The translations under genes and the position numbers were made by a program. The notes below the pieces were generated by a model. That model ran no database searches and had not been told where the DNA came from. It saw nothing but the letters and a program-made list of their open reading frames with translations. Shown in pieces: positions 36,194 to 45,299 of a stretch of DNA of 64,000 nucleotides (position 1 is the first letter of the stretch; each line of letters starts with the position of its first letter). Source of the DNA: Cheiracanthium punctorium (lineage: Eukaryota > Arthropoda > Arachnida > Araneae > Cheiracanthiidae); contig JAWZYV010019925.1 in NCBI GenBank assembly GCA_038373885.1, forward strand, positions 525,001-589,000. Direction: 5' to 3'.

Positions 36194-36686
36194 GTATGTA
36201 TATGTGAGTAAATGTTTTCTTGTTCAAAGCAATTAAAATACTTATTTTTTGTCTGTAAACTGTAATAAAAATAATTGAATTTTTATTTGAAGATTTTTCA
36301 AATCTATAATAATATATGCTTAAGATCTTATGCATATGATTTTGTTTTCATAGATTAATAATTTTACAATTATCATAAGACACACTGAATAACTTTTTAA
36401 GATGTTTCCAAAATTACACCAGATATTTTTTTTTTTTTTTTACCTCAAACATTATATTAACAATGTGCCTAAGTAATTCTGTTCATCTGAGAGATTTTCT
36501 TGACTTGTATCAATTGCTCACTACTTGGCATTGGCAAGTGCAGAGTTGTATGGGAGAGTTTACTCAAGAAAGCTATCCCCATTATTCATTTAGTATACGT
36601 TTTTCCCCCGCGCAGTATTGCATGGAACTTCTCTATCTTCTAAGAGGAGAATCTTCTTTAAAAGAGATTATCATTTGTTTAGATCA

Positions 36687-36847
36687 CATATGGGCAACCT
36701 CCGGCCCAGATGTGGCCTGTCAAGCCTTTTGATCTGGCCAGCGGAACATATCAGAAACCATACAAACCATTGAAAATCCCAATTATTCTATGACTTCACT
36801 AACATCTTAAAATTAGGCCCGCAACTTTTCAAAGTTTGCCCATACTT
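36687..36847. mobile_element. Small hAT-like MITE, possible 5-bp TSD GATCA
   Basis: The left part is 'catatgggcaacctccggcc' and the right part (other strand) 'aagtatgggcaaactttg' then 'gttgcgggcc'. GATCA flanks it at 36682-36686 and 36848-36852. The GGGCAA...GGCC pattern resembles Charlie/Tip100-like hAT ends. Confidence 0.55.
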
Positions 36848-36879
36848 GATCAAAAATCTTTCTTTAATTAATTCAACAG

Positions 36880-36914
<35 letters not shown>

Positions 36915-37065
36915 TAGTACATATATTGCCTGAAGGTTTATAAGTGGATTTTGATCGACCTAGATCTGAATATTCCTATTGAAAGTTCTAATATACTAGT
37001 AGTCTAATTTACTAGCTATACGAGTTTTTTGAAAATACCTTACAGTTTAAAATTACATAGAATAG

Positions 37066-37303
37066 AGCCTCACCATGGCACAGTGGTTATGCCACTGAAA
37101 ATGGTAGACAGCCGAGGTGTGAAGGTCCAGAGTTCGGGTCCCATCGTGCGGCTGTCGATCTAACGGTCTGGAGTTTTGGTAGGTTTTCTCCAGATGTAAC
37201 GTGAATATGCGTTAGAACCCCTTAGAAAGTCCTCCTACCAAGGCACCCCCCATCTTAGGCAGATACCCCGTGTGCAGGTTTCCCTTAAAACACAACACAC
37301 ACA
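37066..37303 (+). mobile_element. tRNA-derived SINE, copy 3
   Basis: Begins 'agcctcaccatggcacagtg', with A-box and B-box-like (AGTTCGGGTCCC) sequences and the same body as copy 2, but a different 3' tail after 'aaggcacccccc'. Flanks are CATAGAATAG (37056-37065) and CATGGAATAG (37304-37313), a 10-bp duplication with one mismatch. It lies directly before the LINE RNase H relic. Confidence 0.88.
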
Positions 37304-37317
37304 CATGGAATAGAAAA

Positions 37318-38345
37318 AAAGACACACTAGATGCCTTATCATTGTTGGATAATAATTATCCTGAGCCAGAATGGATCCAAGTCTACCAAGTTTTAGATCC
37401 ATCAGTACATGATGGATCTAAGGTGAATGAGGTTGCAGGTGCAGCAGATTGTTCTCACAGTATGCCCCAGTGGGTAAAACCCTTAAATAACTTCGATGCC
37501 GAAATCCACACAATCTTCTTGGCTGTGACTAATCTGCAATCCAGACTGGGATCTTTTGAAAAGGCTGTTATTCTTGTCAACACAAGATTAGCCATAGAGA
37601 CAATTGCACTCCAACACCTTTCAGGATCTTCAATCATGAGTAAAATGAAACAAATTATATGAGAACTAAATATGTATGGCAAAACTGTAGAATTCCAGCG
37701 GATACCATCTCATGTGAACATAGATGGTAATGAAAGAGCTGACCGATTGGCTAAATGAGGTACAGAATCAGATATTGAAGAGGTTGCTATTCCATTGGAT
37801 TCCCTTAAAGATGTATAAGAGTGAAAATCGTGATGAGCTATAACACAGATCTAATAAATCCAGAGATAAATGATGGGAGAATATTAAAAATGACTGGAAA
37901 GAATTCTGTCACAGACCACATAAAGAAGCTGTGGCCAATTTTAGATTGAAAACTGGACATGACAGCCTAACCGAACATCTAAAGAGAATAGGCATTTTGA
38001 CCAATAGTGTATGTCCTATCTGTAAAATAGACACTATGAATAGAGAACACCTGCTCTTCTGCCAGGTCCTTGGCCTGACATTGCAACTTAAAGTTGTTGT
38101 TTGCTTGCTCTATTGGATTGCCGGGGATCTCATGTCCTGAACAGTTGAATGCTCCTCCTCTTGACTTTTTAATTGTTTTCTAGTGATTTTACTTGTAATT
38201 TTTTAAATGTCCTGGTGTTTGAATATTGCCTGATTTTAATGATGATTTTTAAAATTAGTTGCATTTTCAATGTATTTGTATTTTTGATGTTTATGGGAGT
38301 GGCCAGATGTTTTTGGATTGAGTTCCTTTTTTGCCATATGTAACA
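37318..38345 (+). pseudogene. LINE 3' part: RNase H domain, C-terminal zinc-knuckle region, 3' UTR
   Basis: The frame from 37318 encodes WIQVY, then an insertion, then DGSKVNEVAGAA, FDAEIHTIFLAVTNLQ, a strand resembling VI..D..LAIETI, then RIPSHVNIDGNERADRLAK (about 37690-37757). This is the RNase H domain of a Jockey/I-type LINE. Downstream FRLKTGHDSLTEHLKRIGIL and CPICKIDTMNREHLLFC match the C-terminal region of these polyproteins. Stops at several places, and the first catalytic motif is disrupted by a palindromic insertion (37393-37421). The 3' end reaches 'gtaacaacaacaat', an (AAC)n-like tail. Reverse transcriptase is absent (5' truncation). Confidence 0.85.
37393..37421. repeat. 12-bp-arm hairpin inserted in the RNase H motif
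   Basis: TTAGATCCATCA and its exact reverse complement TGATGGATCTAA are separated by 5 nt. The right arm codes the expected (T)DGSK motif. The left arm is extra sequence that pushes the expected VYTDGSK apart. Confidence 0.9.
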
Positions 38346-38364
38346 ACAACAATATATTGCAGGA

Positions 38365-38758
38365 AAGTTTTTTTTTTGTTGTTGTTGTTGCTAATGCCCT
38401 CTGGCAACCGCGTTGCGGTGACAGATCCCTCTATATAGGCAGGCGATGGGCTGAAGGAGCGACTTCCATTTCAATGAGCCCCAGTGGGAGGAAGTCCGTC
38501 TTAGCTCGGGGTCCCGTAATTTTGAATCAATTCCAGAGGAGGGACCAACCCCCTGAAATTGGCACCCTCAGAGGTATCGTTTAACAACTTGGAGGACTTT
38601 GGAGCCACAACGAATTTTACGTGCACCAGCTCCCATTAGCGTACACGGTTCCACAGCGGACGGGCCGAGAGGGGGAAGTCCCTCCCAAGCACTGGCCAAG
38701 CCAGATGCTGCTTCACTTGCCGTGTTCTTATGGGAACGGAGATTAGCGCCCAGTCCAC
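38365..38758 (-). mobile_element. Retroelement 3' fragment with (CAA)n poly(A) tail, minus strand
   Basis: A GC-rich block bounded by direct repeats TGCAGGA (38358-38364 and 38759-38765). Read on the minus strand it ends 'gcattagcaacaacaacaac' and then an A run, a typical LINE/SINE tail. The short frames within it are not recognised. It probably inserted at or near the end of the LINE just upstream. Confidence 0.6.
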
Positions 38759-38829
38759 TGCAGGACTTTTTTTTTTTTTTTAAACCCCATAATCTTTATT
38801 CAGGGACACCCCTCTCTCTGAAAATGTAA

Positions 38830-39651
38830 TGTTCAGTGGTCCTAAGAGTGTTCTCTTTAAGGAGGTTTCTCAATATATGCATGTATGCATTTATGTAGCT
38901 AAGCCTCTTCCAGTTTGCTAAGTTGAAAATCGTTGCAATTGAGCATCATGTAGTTTTTTTGGCAGGATAAATTGCACAGAAAATTGTGCTTTAGGATTCA
39001 AATTTTGATCTTTTCTCATTCTCTTTCTGTAAATGGCTATAGTTTCTTTAGTATTTTTTTACTGAAGTGACCAATGCCATAGGATTAAAAGTTCACCCTT
39101 ATTTTACATTTTTAATATTTTATAAATTAATGTTTATTTAAATGTACTTATGAATTTTGCAAGTTGCAGCTGATTTTTAAGTTTAATTCTACCTAAAAGA
39201 TCTGCATTAGAAATGTGCTTGTAAAATATCTATTGAAGATAGTTAATGAAAGGATGCTTTTTGGAGGTTGGCAGCTATGGTACTTTGGATAGTAGTATAC
39301 TGTTGTTCTATCAATACATATGTATATCATTTAAGACTATGCTGTAGAAGTCTTTGGTTTTGTTGAAAACTTTTCAGTCACAGAATACTTTTTTGTCGTG
39401 TGCAGTAAATTTCTTAGCTCTATGTATAGTATTTACTAACTAGCAGAACAATCTTATTTTTGTTGTCTACCGGTCAGGAAAGTTTAGAAAAAGACTTGGG
39501 ACTTCTTTTCTCTCTGGACTCCAGAGATAGAAAAATGCTAATAAAGATGATTTATGTTTAGATAGAATGAATAATTCAGAATGTTTATGCGGTATGTGAT
39601 GCTCACACTTGTTTTACATTCTGTGGTGTTTCTTGTGACGAAAGGTTCAAA
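38830..39651. other. Intron sequence, unassigned
   Basis: AT-rich; nothing recognised between the retroelement cluster and the Penelope insertion. Confidence 0.4.
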
Positions 39652-40114
39652 AAGCTATCTGTCTGAAGTTAAAATATAGTTAAAAGCCTTAAAAACTCCT
39701 TAAAAAGCTTAAAAATGAACCATTTAGCACTTTTGGCAGCTAGGCCGCTGCTATCTTCGGAATTGGTGAGCTCTTTCCCCACTTCAGCATTTAGAGCCAT
39801 GTATCCTCTATCTGACCATGCATCGTGTCGTTGATGGCACCTTCTTGTGTTATTATTTCTAACGCTTCCCGTTTTAAACTGTAACTGTGGTTATTGTAGT
39901 TGGCTATTTTCTTAACATTTACGAAATCTATATCAATATTTTCTTTTAATGCTAGGCGGGAGAGGGCAGTACTTTATCTATTATATTTTATATCGCTAAG
40001 GTGCTCTTTAATCATATCCTTAATTTTTCTTTTTGTCACACCAATGTAATGTCCGGGAAGGTTAGATTCTTTATAAGTAAAATTTATTTTGTAGACTCCT
40101 GCCGTTTCTAAAGG

Positions 40115-40720
40115 GCCAATTACCCCAGAAATATTGTTTCCCGCTTAATCAAAAATAGGAAAAAGAAACTAAACCTCATTAACGACGTACAGAAAGAAAA
40201 AACCACATTTTCTCACCCGATCCCCTACTGTTGCGGTCTTGCTGTAAAATTCTCCAACCTTGCCCGTAAAATGAACCTCTGTATCCCAATTAAACCGAAT
40301 CGCAATATTTTTAAAAGAATTCGATCTGATAAAGACAAAATAAACCCTTTAGAAACGGCAGGAGTCTACAAAATAAATTTTACTTATAAAGAATCTAACC
40401 TTCCCGCACATTACATGGGTGCGACAAAAAGAAAAATTAAGGATAGGATTAAAGAGCACATTAGCAATATAAAATATAATAGACAAAGTACTGCCCTCTC
40501 CCGCCTAGCATTAAAAGAAAATATTGATATAGATTTCGTAAATGTTAAGAAAATAGCCAACTACAATAACCACAGTTATAATTTAAAACGGGAAGCATTA
40601 GAAATAATAACACAAGAGGGTGCCGTCAACAACATGACGCATACTCAGATAGAGAATACATGGCTCGAAATGCTGAAGCGGGGAACGAGCTCACCAGTTC
40701 TGAAGATGGCAGCGGCCTAG
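40115..40720 (+). pseudogene. Penelope-like ORF, C-terminal GIY-YIG endonuclease part
   Basis: An open frame runs from the inverted-arm junction (NYPRNIVSRLIKN...) through an internal Met at 40271 to a stop at 40720. The C-terminal part has AGVYKINFTY (GIY-like), HYMGATKRKIKDRIKEHISN (YIG-like; tract with the conserved Arg), LALKENIDIDF and L.REALEI with the conserved Glu. This is the nuclease that nicks DNA to prime reverse transcription in Penelope-like elements. The reverse transcriptase is missing, so the product cannot replicate alone. The inverted left copy (39735-40116) has stops and is not translated. Confidence 0.88.
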
Positions 40721-40729
40721 CTGCCGAAA
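40700..40729 (+). other. Hammerhead-like core at the Penelope ORF 3' end
   Basis: CTGAAGA, one T, stem GGCAGC (40708-40713), loop GGCCTA, stem GCTGCC (40720-40725), GAAA (40726-40729). This is the order C3UGANGA, stem II, GAAA of a hammerhead ribozyme core with one extra base before stem II. Penelope-like elements are known to carry hammerhead motifs. Stems I and III were not established. The mirrored arm (39731-39760) reads CCGAAGA...AAAA, so its core is damaged. Confidence 0.4.
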
Positions 40730-40844
40730 GTGCTAAATGGTTTGTTTTTAAACTTTTTACGGAGTTTTTATGGCTTTTAACTAGATTTTAATTTTATACT
40801 AAGGTATCTCCGTGCATGATTTTAACTAAGTAAGCTATCTGTCT

Positions 40845-41361
40845 ATGACCAGTGATAAAATATAGAAATTTTCATTACTACCACTCTGTATTCTTCCAGA
40901 TTTTAAGTGTAGTAGACCAAAAGATACAAATTTGTGTTTGAAATTTGCTGTCTCCATTTAATATTGCCATCTAGATATATCACAAAAGTACCACCTGTAA
41001 CACAAATAGTATTGGTCAGTATAGGCTAAATCTAAATCAACTAGTATTTTAATTGAACTCATAGTGATTTATTTCAAGTAAGTTGTAGCAAAATATTCAA
41101 GTATAAAAAGATTGAAGATTTTCCAAAGTAAAATGCATCTGTGATCAGAATTTTTTTCCCAGAAGCTCCCAAAGTCTAGAAGTCAGAAAATTGACTTCAG
41201 AAATTTAGTAAACACCCTATGCTTTTTATGAAGCTTATAAAATATAATTTTCTTTTATGTAAATGAATGTTTAGTTGTATAGTTATTTTTTAATTAGAAT
41301 ACACCAAATGTTTGTAATTTATAAGAAAATAATTCACTGCTTTTTAAAACTATACTTTTAG
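40845..41361. other. Intron sequence, unassigned
   Basis: AT-rich intron with nothing recognised before exon f. Confidence 0.4.
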
Positions 41362-41429
41362 ATTCAAACACAAAAGAGGCTTTCTATAAACCAGTATATT
41401 ACAGACAATTTTTACCAGCTTCTGAATCT
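41362..41429 (+). CDS. METTL17: METTL17 exon f
   Basis: Acceptor tttttag, donor gtaagt. The first two bases complete an Asp codon. 22 codons follow, including YKPVYYRQFLPASES, matching human VFFRQFLPVSPK. It ends in phase 0. Confidence 0.93.
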
Positions 41430-41862
41430 GTAAGTAGTATTTTCTTTTATATTTATTTGATATGATAATTTATTTCAAAGATCATAATTTAAAAAGTATT
41501 GGTTAAAAAAATCACTTTTTTTAAAACTTTATTTATTTCCTAGTCTTATAAATGGTATAAGTATGTTAAACTCTAGAACTTTTTGAAAAAATATCAATTT
41601 TTATTTACCTTTAATTTTAACCTATTTGCAGTATTATTATTATATTATATAAACTATACAATTTAACTAAAAAGAGGATGCTATATCAATACATATAGCA
41701 ATGTTGCTATAAAACTTAATCTTTACACAAACAAACACACACCAAAAAAAAAAAAAAAAAATTCAGATTGTTTATTTTTTATTTTTGAGACTAAACAAAA
41801 TGAAAATAAAGTTGTAGCAGCTTTTCTTCATTACAGTTGTATATTAATTTTAATTGGATATA

Positions 41863-41950
41863 CAATCAAACCTGTGTAAACGATACTGTGGGAACCTAAA
41901 TAAAATATCCTTATAGACTATTTATCATTGTAGACAGGTTGAGCTTTTGC
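41863..41950 (+). mobile_element. Isolated pogo/Tigger-like transposon end
   Basis: CAATCAAACCTGTGTAAACG follows TA and continues to 'tagacaggttgagc'. Matching ends on the opposite strand (CAGTGAAACCTGTGTATAAT) finish at 45166 and near 55773, each followed by TA. The 41.9-45.2 kb pair could be one element, but the link is unproven. Confidence 0.5.
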
Positions 41951-42239
41951 ACATTATTCGAGCATGAAAGGTTTTTTTAATTACACTAGTCAACAAATTT
42001 AAACTTTTTTTCTGCCTCTGGTTTGTAAATGGGTGGATTTAGTTAATTTCGGGTTGCTGAATTCACTAGTAAAATCAATTTATGTCTATCACGTCACATT
42101 TCCAAGAGGCACAGGAAAATCAGAAGCAATACTGGCAAAATTTGATAGAATTGAAACTAACAAGAAATTCATATTAAGAGCTTCATATTTCAATATTATT
42201 TTATATGTATACATTGGTATTTATATGTATATACATGGC

Positions 42240-43160
42240 AACATAGATATCATCTTTTTTCCTGTCTAAAATACCCTTTCCACTTGGTTTGAATGAGGAC
42301 CAAGCTGCTAACTCGATATCTGTCAATCTGATATCAAACGATGGATCGCTGAACAATTTTTCTATTTCTGGTCCAATAAATATACTTTCTTTTAACTTTG
42401 CTTCACTCAGTTTGAGAAACTTTTCTTTCAAATGATGAAGACCTGACCTCATTTATCCAGAGCTTTAACAAAGTTCTTCATAAAACCCAACTTCACAGGA
42501 ATCGGAGGCAAAATGATTTTATTGGGCTCAACCAGTGGAGTATTTTTCACATTTTCCTTTACAGTTACATGGGATTTCCTTATAAGCCACTTTACTGTAT
42601 AGCGGCCACAGTTTCATAAGTTTCTTTCACGTCTACTGCATGAGCCAAAGGTGCAGATGGAAAAGTATAGCCATTGTGCAGTAGTACTGCTTTCAATCTG
42701 GTTTTCCTAGAGTCAATAAAAAGTGACTATTCCTGATGGTTATGATGTACACCTAGCTGCATCAGCAGACCATTGACATCTCTACATACACACATTGAAT
42801 TCTGCATGTCAAAATATTGAGCGAATGAAGTACCTCATCTTTGAGTTGATCTCAAACAGGAAATTTTTTAACCTGGAGCTAGAAGGTTTCGTTGTTGCAG
42901 TCTCGACCCCAAAAGTTCAGTTTGCTGTTTTGAAAGTTTTAGATCACGAACCAAATTGTTCAACTCCTTTTGATTAAAGAGCTGAGGTGAAAAATCTTGA
43001 GAATGAGGGGAATGTTTTCTACAGGTTCTTGATCAGCATCTTCAGATTCACTTGACATTGTTTTTGATTCTATGTCTTGCAGATTACAGGCAGGAACAGG
43101 CAACCTTTCGTTATGTCACTGGCAATGCACTGAAGATACATTTTATACTTTATTTTATGG
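42240..43160 (-). pseudogene. Remnant of an arthropod repeat-associated ORF
   Basis: Minus-strand stretches in shifting frames: FIDSRKTRLKAVLLHNGY and FPSAPLAHAVDVKETYETVA (about 42600-42720), NKIILPPIPVKLGFMKNFVK (about 42470-42530), FLKLSEAKLKESIFIGPEIE (about 42360-42420). I recognise the pattern from a widespread uncharacterised arthropod ORF (compare LLPPLHIKLGLMKNFVKA...AKLKEGIFVGPQIR) that tracks with repeats, but cannot name its superfamily. It has many stops and is not functional. Confidence 0.6.
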
Positions 43161-43169
43161 CTAGTTTTG

Positions 43170-44377
43170 ATAGAGAATGCCCTGCAGTATTCGTGAGAGA
43201 GAAGTTATAGTCTGAAAAATGGTCCTTAGGCTAACTCCACACCATAGGAATTGAGAATTGCATAGCTCGGCATTTTCCTTTCAGTCACTTGGTTAAAGTA
43301 GTAGTACATGTTATGCACGAATATGAGGCGCAAAAGTTTAATCTTGATCACCAAGAGGACTATCAAAATATAATTTATAGGCCTTCTTAATCAAATCAGT
43401 AATTGTTTTTTTTTTTTGGGGGGGGGGGGGGCTTTTGGGGTGAATTTCTCAGACATAACAAAAGTTGTCGGGGTGGTTGAGACAACTATGTTTGCTCGTT
43501 ATTATTTTTAGTAAATGTAAGTTTTAAATATAAGTCAAATTTTAAAATAAAAATACTTCTCAATAGAAACACTCAATTATTTAAAAAAACTCAATACATT
43601 CTTAGCCTGAGATAAATACGATAGTAATTGCCCCATGCATGTTTCAACATTCACTAGGTCATAATGTTTATTTCGCACTTCTGGATTATCTGTCCATCTA
43701 ATGAATAACACTTTCCTGTGTAACATCTGACATCAAGTGACAATTTGTTGATCTTATAGCACTCTTTACCAAACTTTAGAAAAAAAAATTAAACATTAAA
43801 ATAAAAGAATGGAAAGTTGTGAAATTAAGAAAAAAATAAATACAAATCCTTAAAAACTCAAAAATCTTACGTGCTAGAGCATTTTGAAAGGTAGATTCGG
43901 ATTCTACACACCAAAATACATGCTAATTGATGTATCACATTCCAGAGGCAAAATGGCTGTTGAGTAGTGTTATGTAAATAAAGATAAAATACATTTCCTG
44001 TGCATAAATAAAACTTCAGTCATAAATAGGTACAGCTTGCAAAGTGTTTAAGTTCAGGGGATGAATCTGTTATATAGAAGTTCATCGCATGTACATAAAG
44101 TATTAATTACTTTCTTTTGATTTTGATTTTACTATAATAAACTTTCTTTTATGATTCAATAAGGTGGAAATTTTATATTTCAATTTTTACTAATAATATA
44201 CATAAAAATATGTATAAAAGGTGCATGTAAAATTTATTTTCTTATAGCATTACAAAAACAATAACTTTTCTTCAAATGCCAATGTTTTATGCCATGCTAT
44301 CACAAATTTAAAGGCTTAGGCTATACGGCATCAAAATAAGAGCAACAAGGCTCTTTAGGACTGAAAGGGCTTTTTCC
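43170..44377. other. Intron sequence, unassigned
   Basis: Contains a G run at about 43418-43431 and AT-rich sequence. No gene or complete element recognised. Confidence 0.4.
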
Positions 44378-44385
44378 ACTCCCAT

Positions 44386-44610
44386 CAGTGGCGTCGTTCA
44401 GAGTTTTCCGTGGTTTTCTCCGAAACTCAGCGTAAATACGGGTTAGGACCCCTTAGAAAGACCCGCCACGGAGGGCACCCCACCCAAAGGCCTAGAGCCC
44501 ATGCGTAGCTAATCGGCCTTAATCCCACAACACAACCCATCAGTGGCGTATGCAGACTTCCTTCAAGGGGGGGGGGGGAGTTTGAACCCCCCCCCTTGCA
44601 TACGCCACTG
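44386..44610. mobile_element. hAT-type MITE, 8-bp TSD ACTCCCAT, split by a SINE
   Basis: Both ends are CAGTGGCGTATGC-like (the right end reads GCATACGCCACTG). ACTCCCAT lies at 44378-44385 and 44611-44618. Without the SINE the MITE is only about 70 bp: two ends joined by long G and C runs that can pair. It was in place before the SINE, whose duplication copies the MITE's left end. Confidence 0.9.
44395..44535 (+). mobile_element. Truncated SINE with shared core and different tail, 14-bp TSD
   Basis: Flanked by CCCATCAGTGGCGT at 44381-44394 and 44536-44549. The body 'gtggttttctccgaaactc', 'gtaaatacgggttaggacccc' and 'cttagaaag' matches the middle of SINE copies 1-3, but the 3' part ('agagcccatgcgtagctaatcgg') differs. 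It is therefore a related family sharing a core domain. The tRNA-like head is missing. Confidence 0.88.
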
Positions 44611-44841
44611 ACTCCCATAATGCGATCTTTTATTATCGTACATTCTGGACCATTGGCAGTGTTTTCCAAATTAAAAATATTATATATTGTTATTGTTATA
44701 GTTTATTATATATTGTTATTGTTAGTGTTATTGTTTATTATATATTGTTATAGACGGGTGCATGTAAAAAGTGAATATCGCTGTAGAAGGTCCAAAATAC
44801 ATTGAGTAAATGGGAATTTCATTGAGACCAGATAAATTATT

Positions 44842-45081
44842 AAAATAAATAAAAACTTTGTGAAAAAAACACACATAAAAGGTTACTTCAAGGCATAACG
44901 ATCGTTTCGACCGAAAATTCGTTCGGTCTTCTTCAGACAAACCCTTCTGTCAAACAGAGCAGAGGGCGTTCCCTCTGCTCTGTTTGACGGAAGACCGAAC
45001 GAATTTTCGGTCAAAACGATCGTTATGCCTTGAAGTAACCTTTTATGTGTGCTTTTTTTCACAAAGTTTTTATTTATTTTA
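44842..45081. repeat. Near-perfect foldback element, ~115-bp arms, 4-nt centre
   Basis: The left arm (44842-44966) and right arm (44971-45081) are inverted copies around CGTT. Outer parts are 'aataaataaaaactttgtga' and 'ggttacttcaaggcataacg', and the centre is 'cagagcagaggg'. The left arm has about 16 extra bases near 44932-44950. Each arm also holds GACCGA/TCGGTC and AACGATCGTT palindromes. The outer segment recurs singly at 46118-46160. Confidence 0.93.
44905..44936 (-). other. Hammerhead-like core in the foldback left arm
   Basis: On the minus strand: CTGAAGA (44936-44930), one A, a 6-bp stem GACCGA/TCGGTC with 8-nt loop, then GAAA (44908-44905), followed by the self-complementary ACGATCGT that could form a short stem III. 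The layout equals that at the Penelope ORF end. The right arm has lost the CTGA and reads CAAAA in place of CGAAA. Confidence 0.35.
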
Positions 45082-45299
45082 TCTTATAACACCAGTTTTT
45101 TGAGTGCTTATTTTCAGATAAATTATTGTTCTAAGCAGTTTTATCATTATACACAGGTTTCACTGTATTATTTGCAAGAATTTAAAAAGACTTTCTTCTG
45201 TAAAATAATACAGATATTTTTTCCAAAAAATTGTTTGTCAAAGTTTCTGATTTTTAAAGACATAGTTTTAGAATTATAGATATAATTTACTGTTATAAT

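Larger units (their letters stand above)
39665..40831 (+). mobile_element. Penelope-like retroelement with inverted arms and 13-bp TSD
   Basis: AAGCTATCTGTCT occurs exactly at 39652-39664 and 40832-40844, bordering a 1,167-bp insertion. The + strand part encodes the 3' end of a Penelope ORF. The left ~450 bp (39665-40116) is an inverted, diverged copy of the right end (about 40348-40790), including the GIY-YIG coding region. A partial inverted copy at one end is the known pLTR arrangement of Penelope-like elements. Reverse transcriptase is missing, so this is a 5'-truncated, non-autonomous copy. Confidence 0.9.

Noticed and set aside
41863..45166. Single pogo-like transposon spanning both matching ends
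   Set aside because: The ends match, but other copies of the same end occur nearby (55773) and the interior is a mix of unrelated repeats, so pairing is only a hypothesis.
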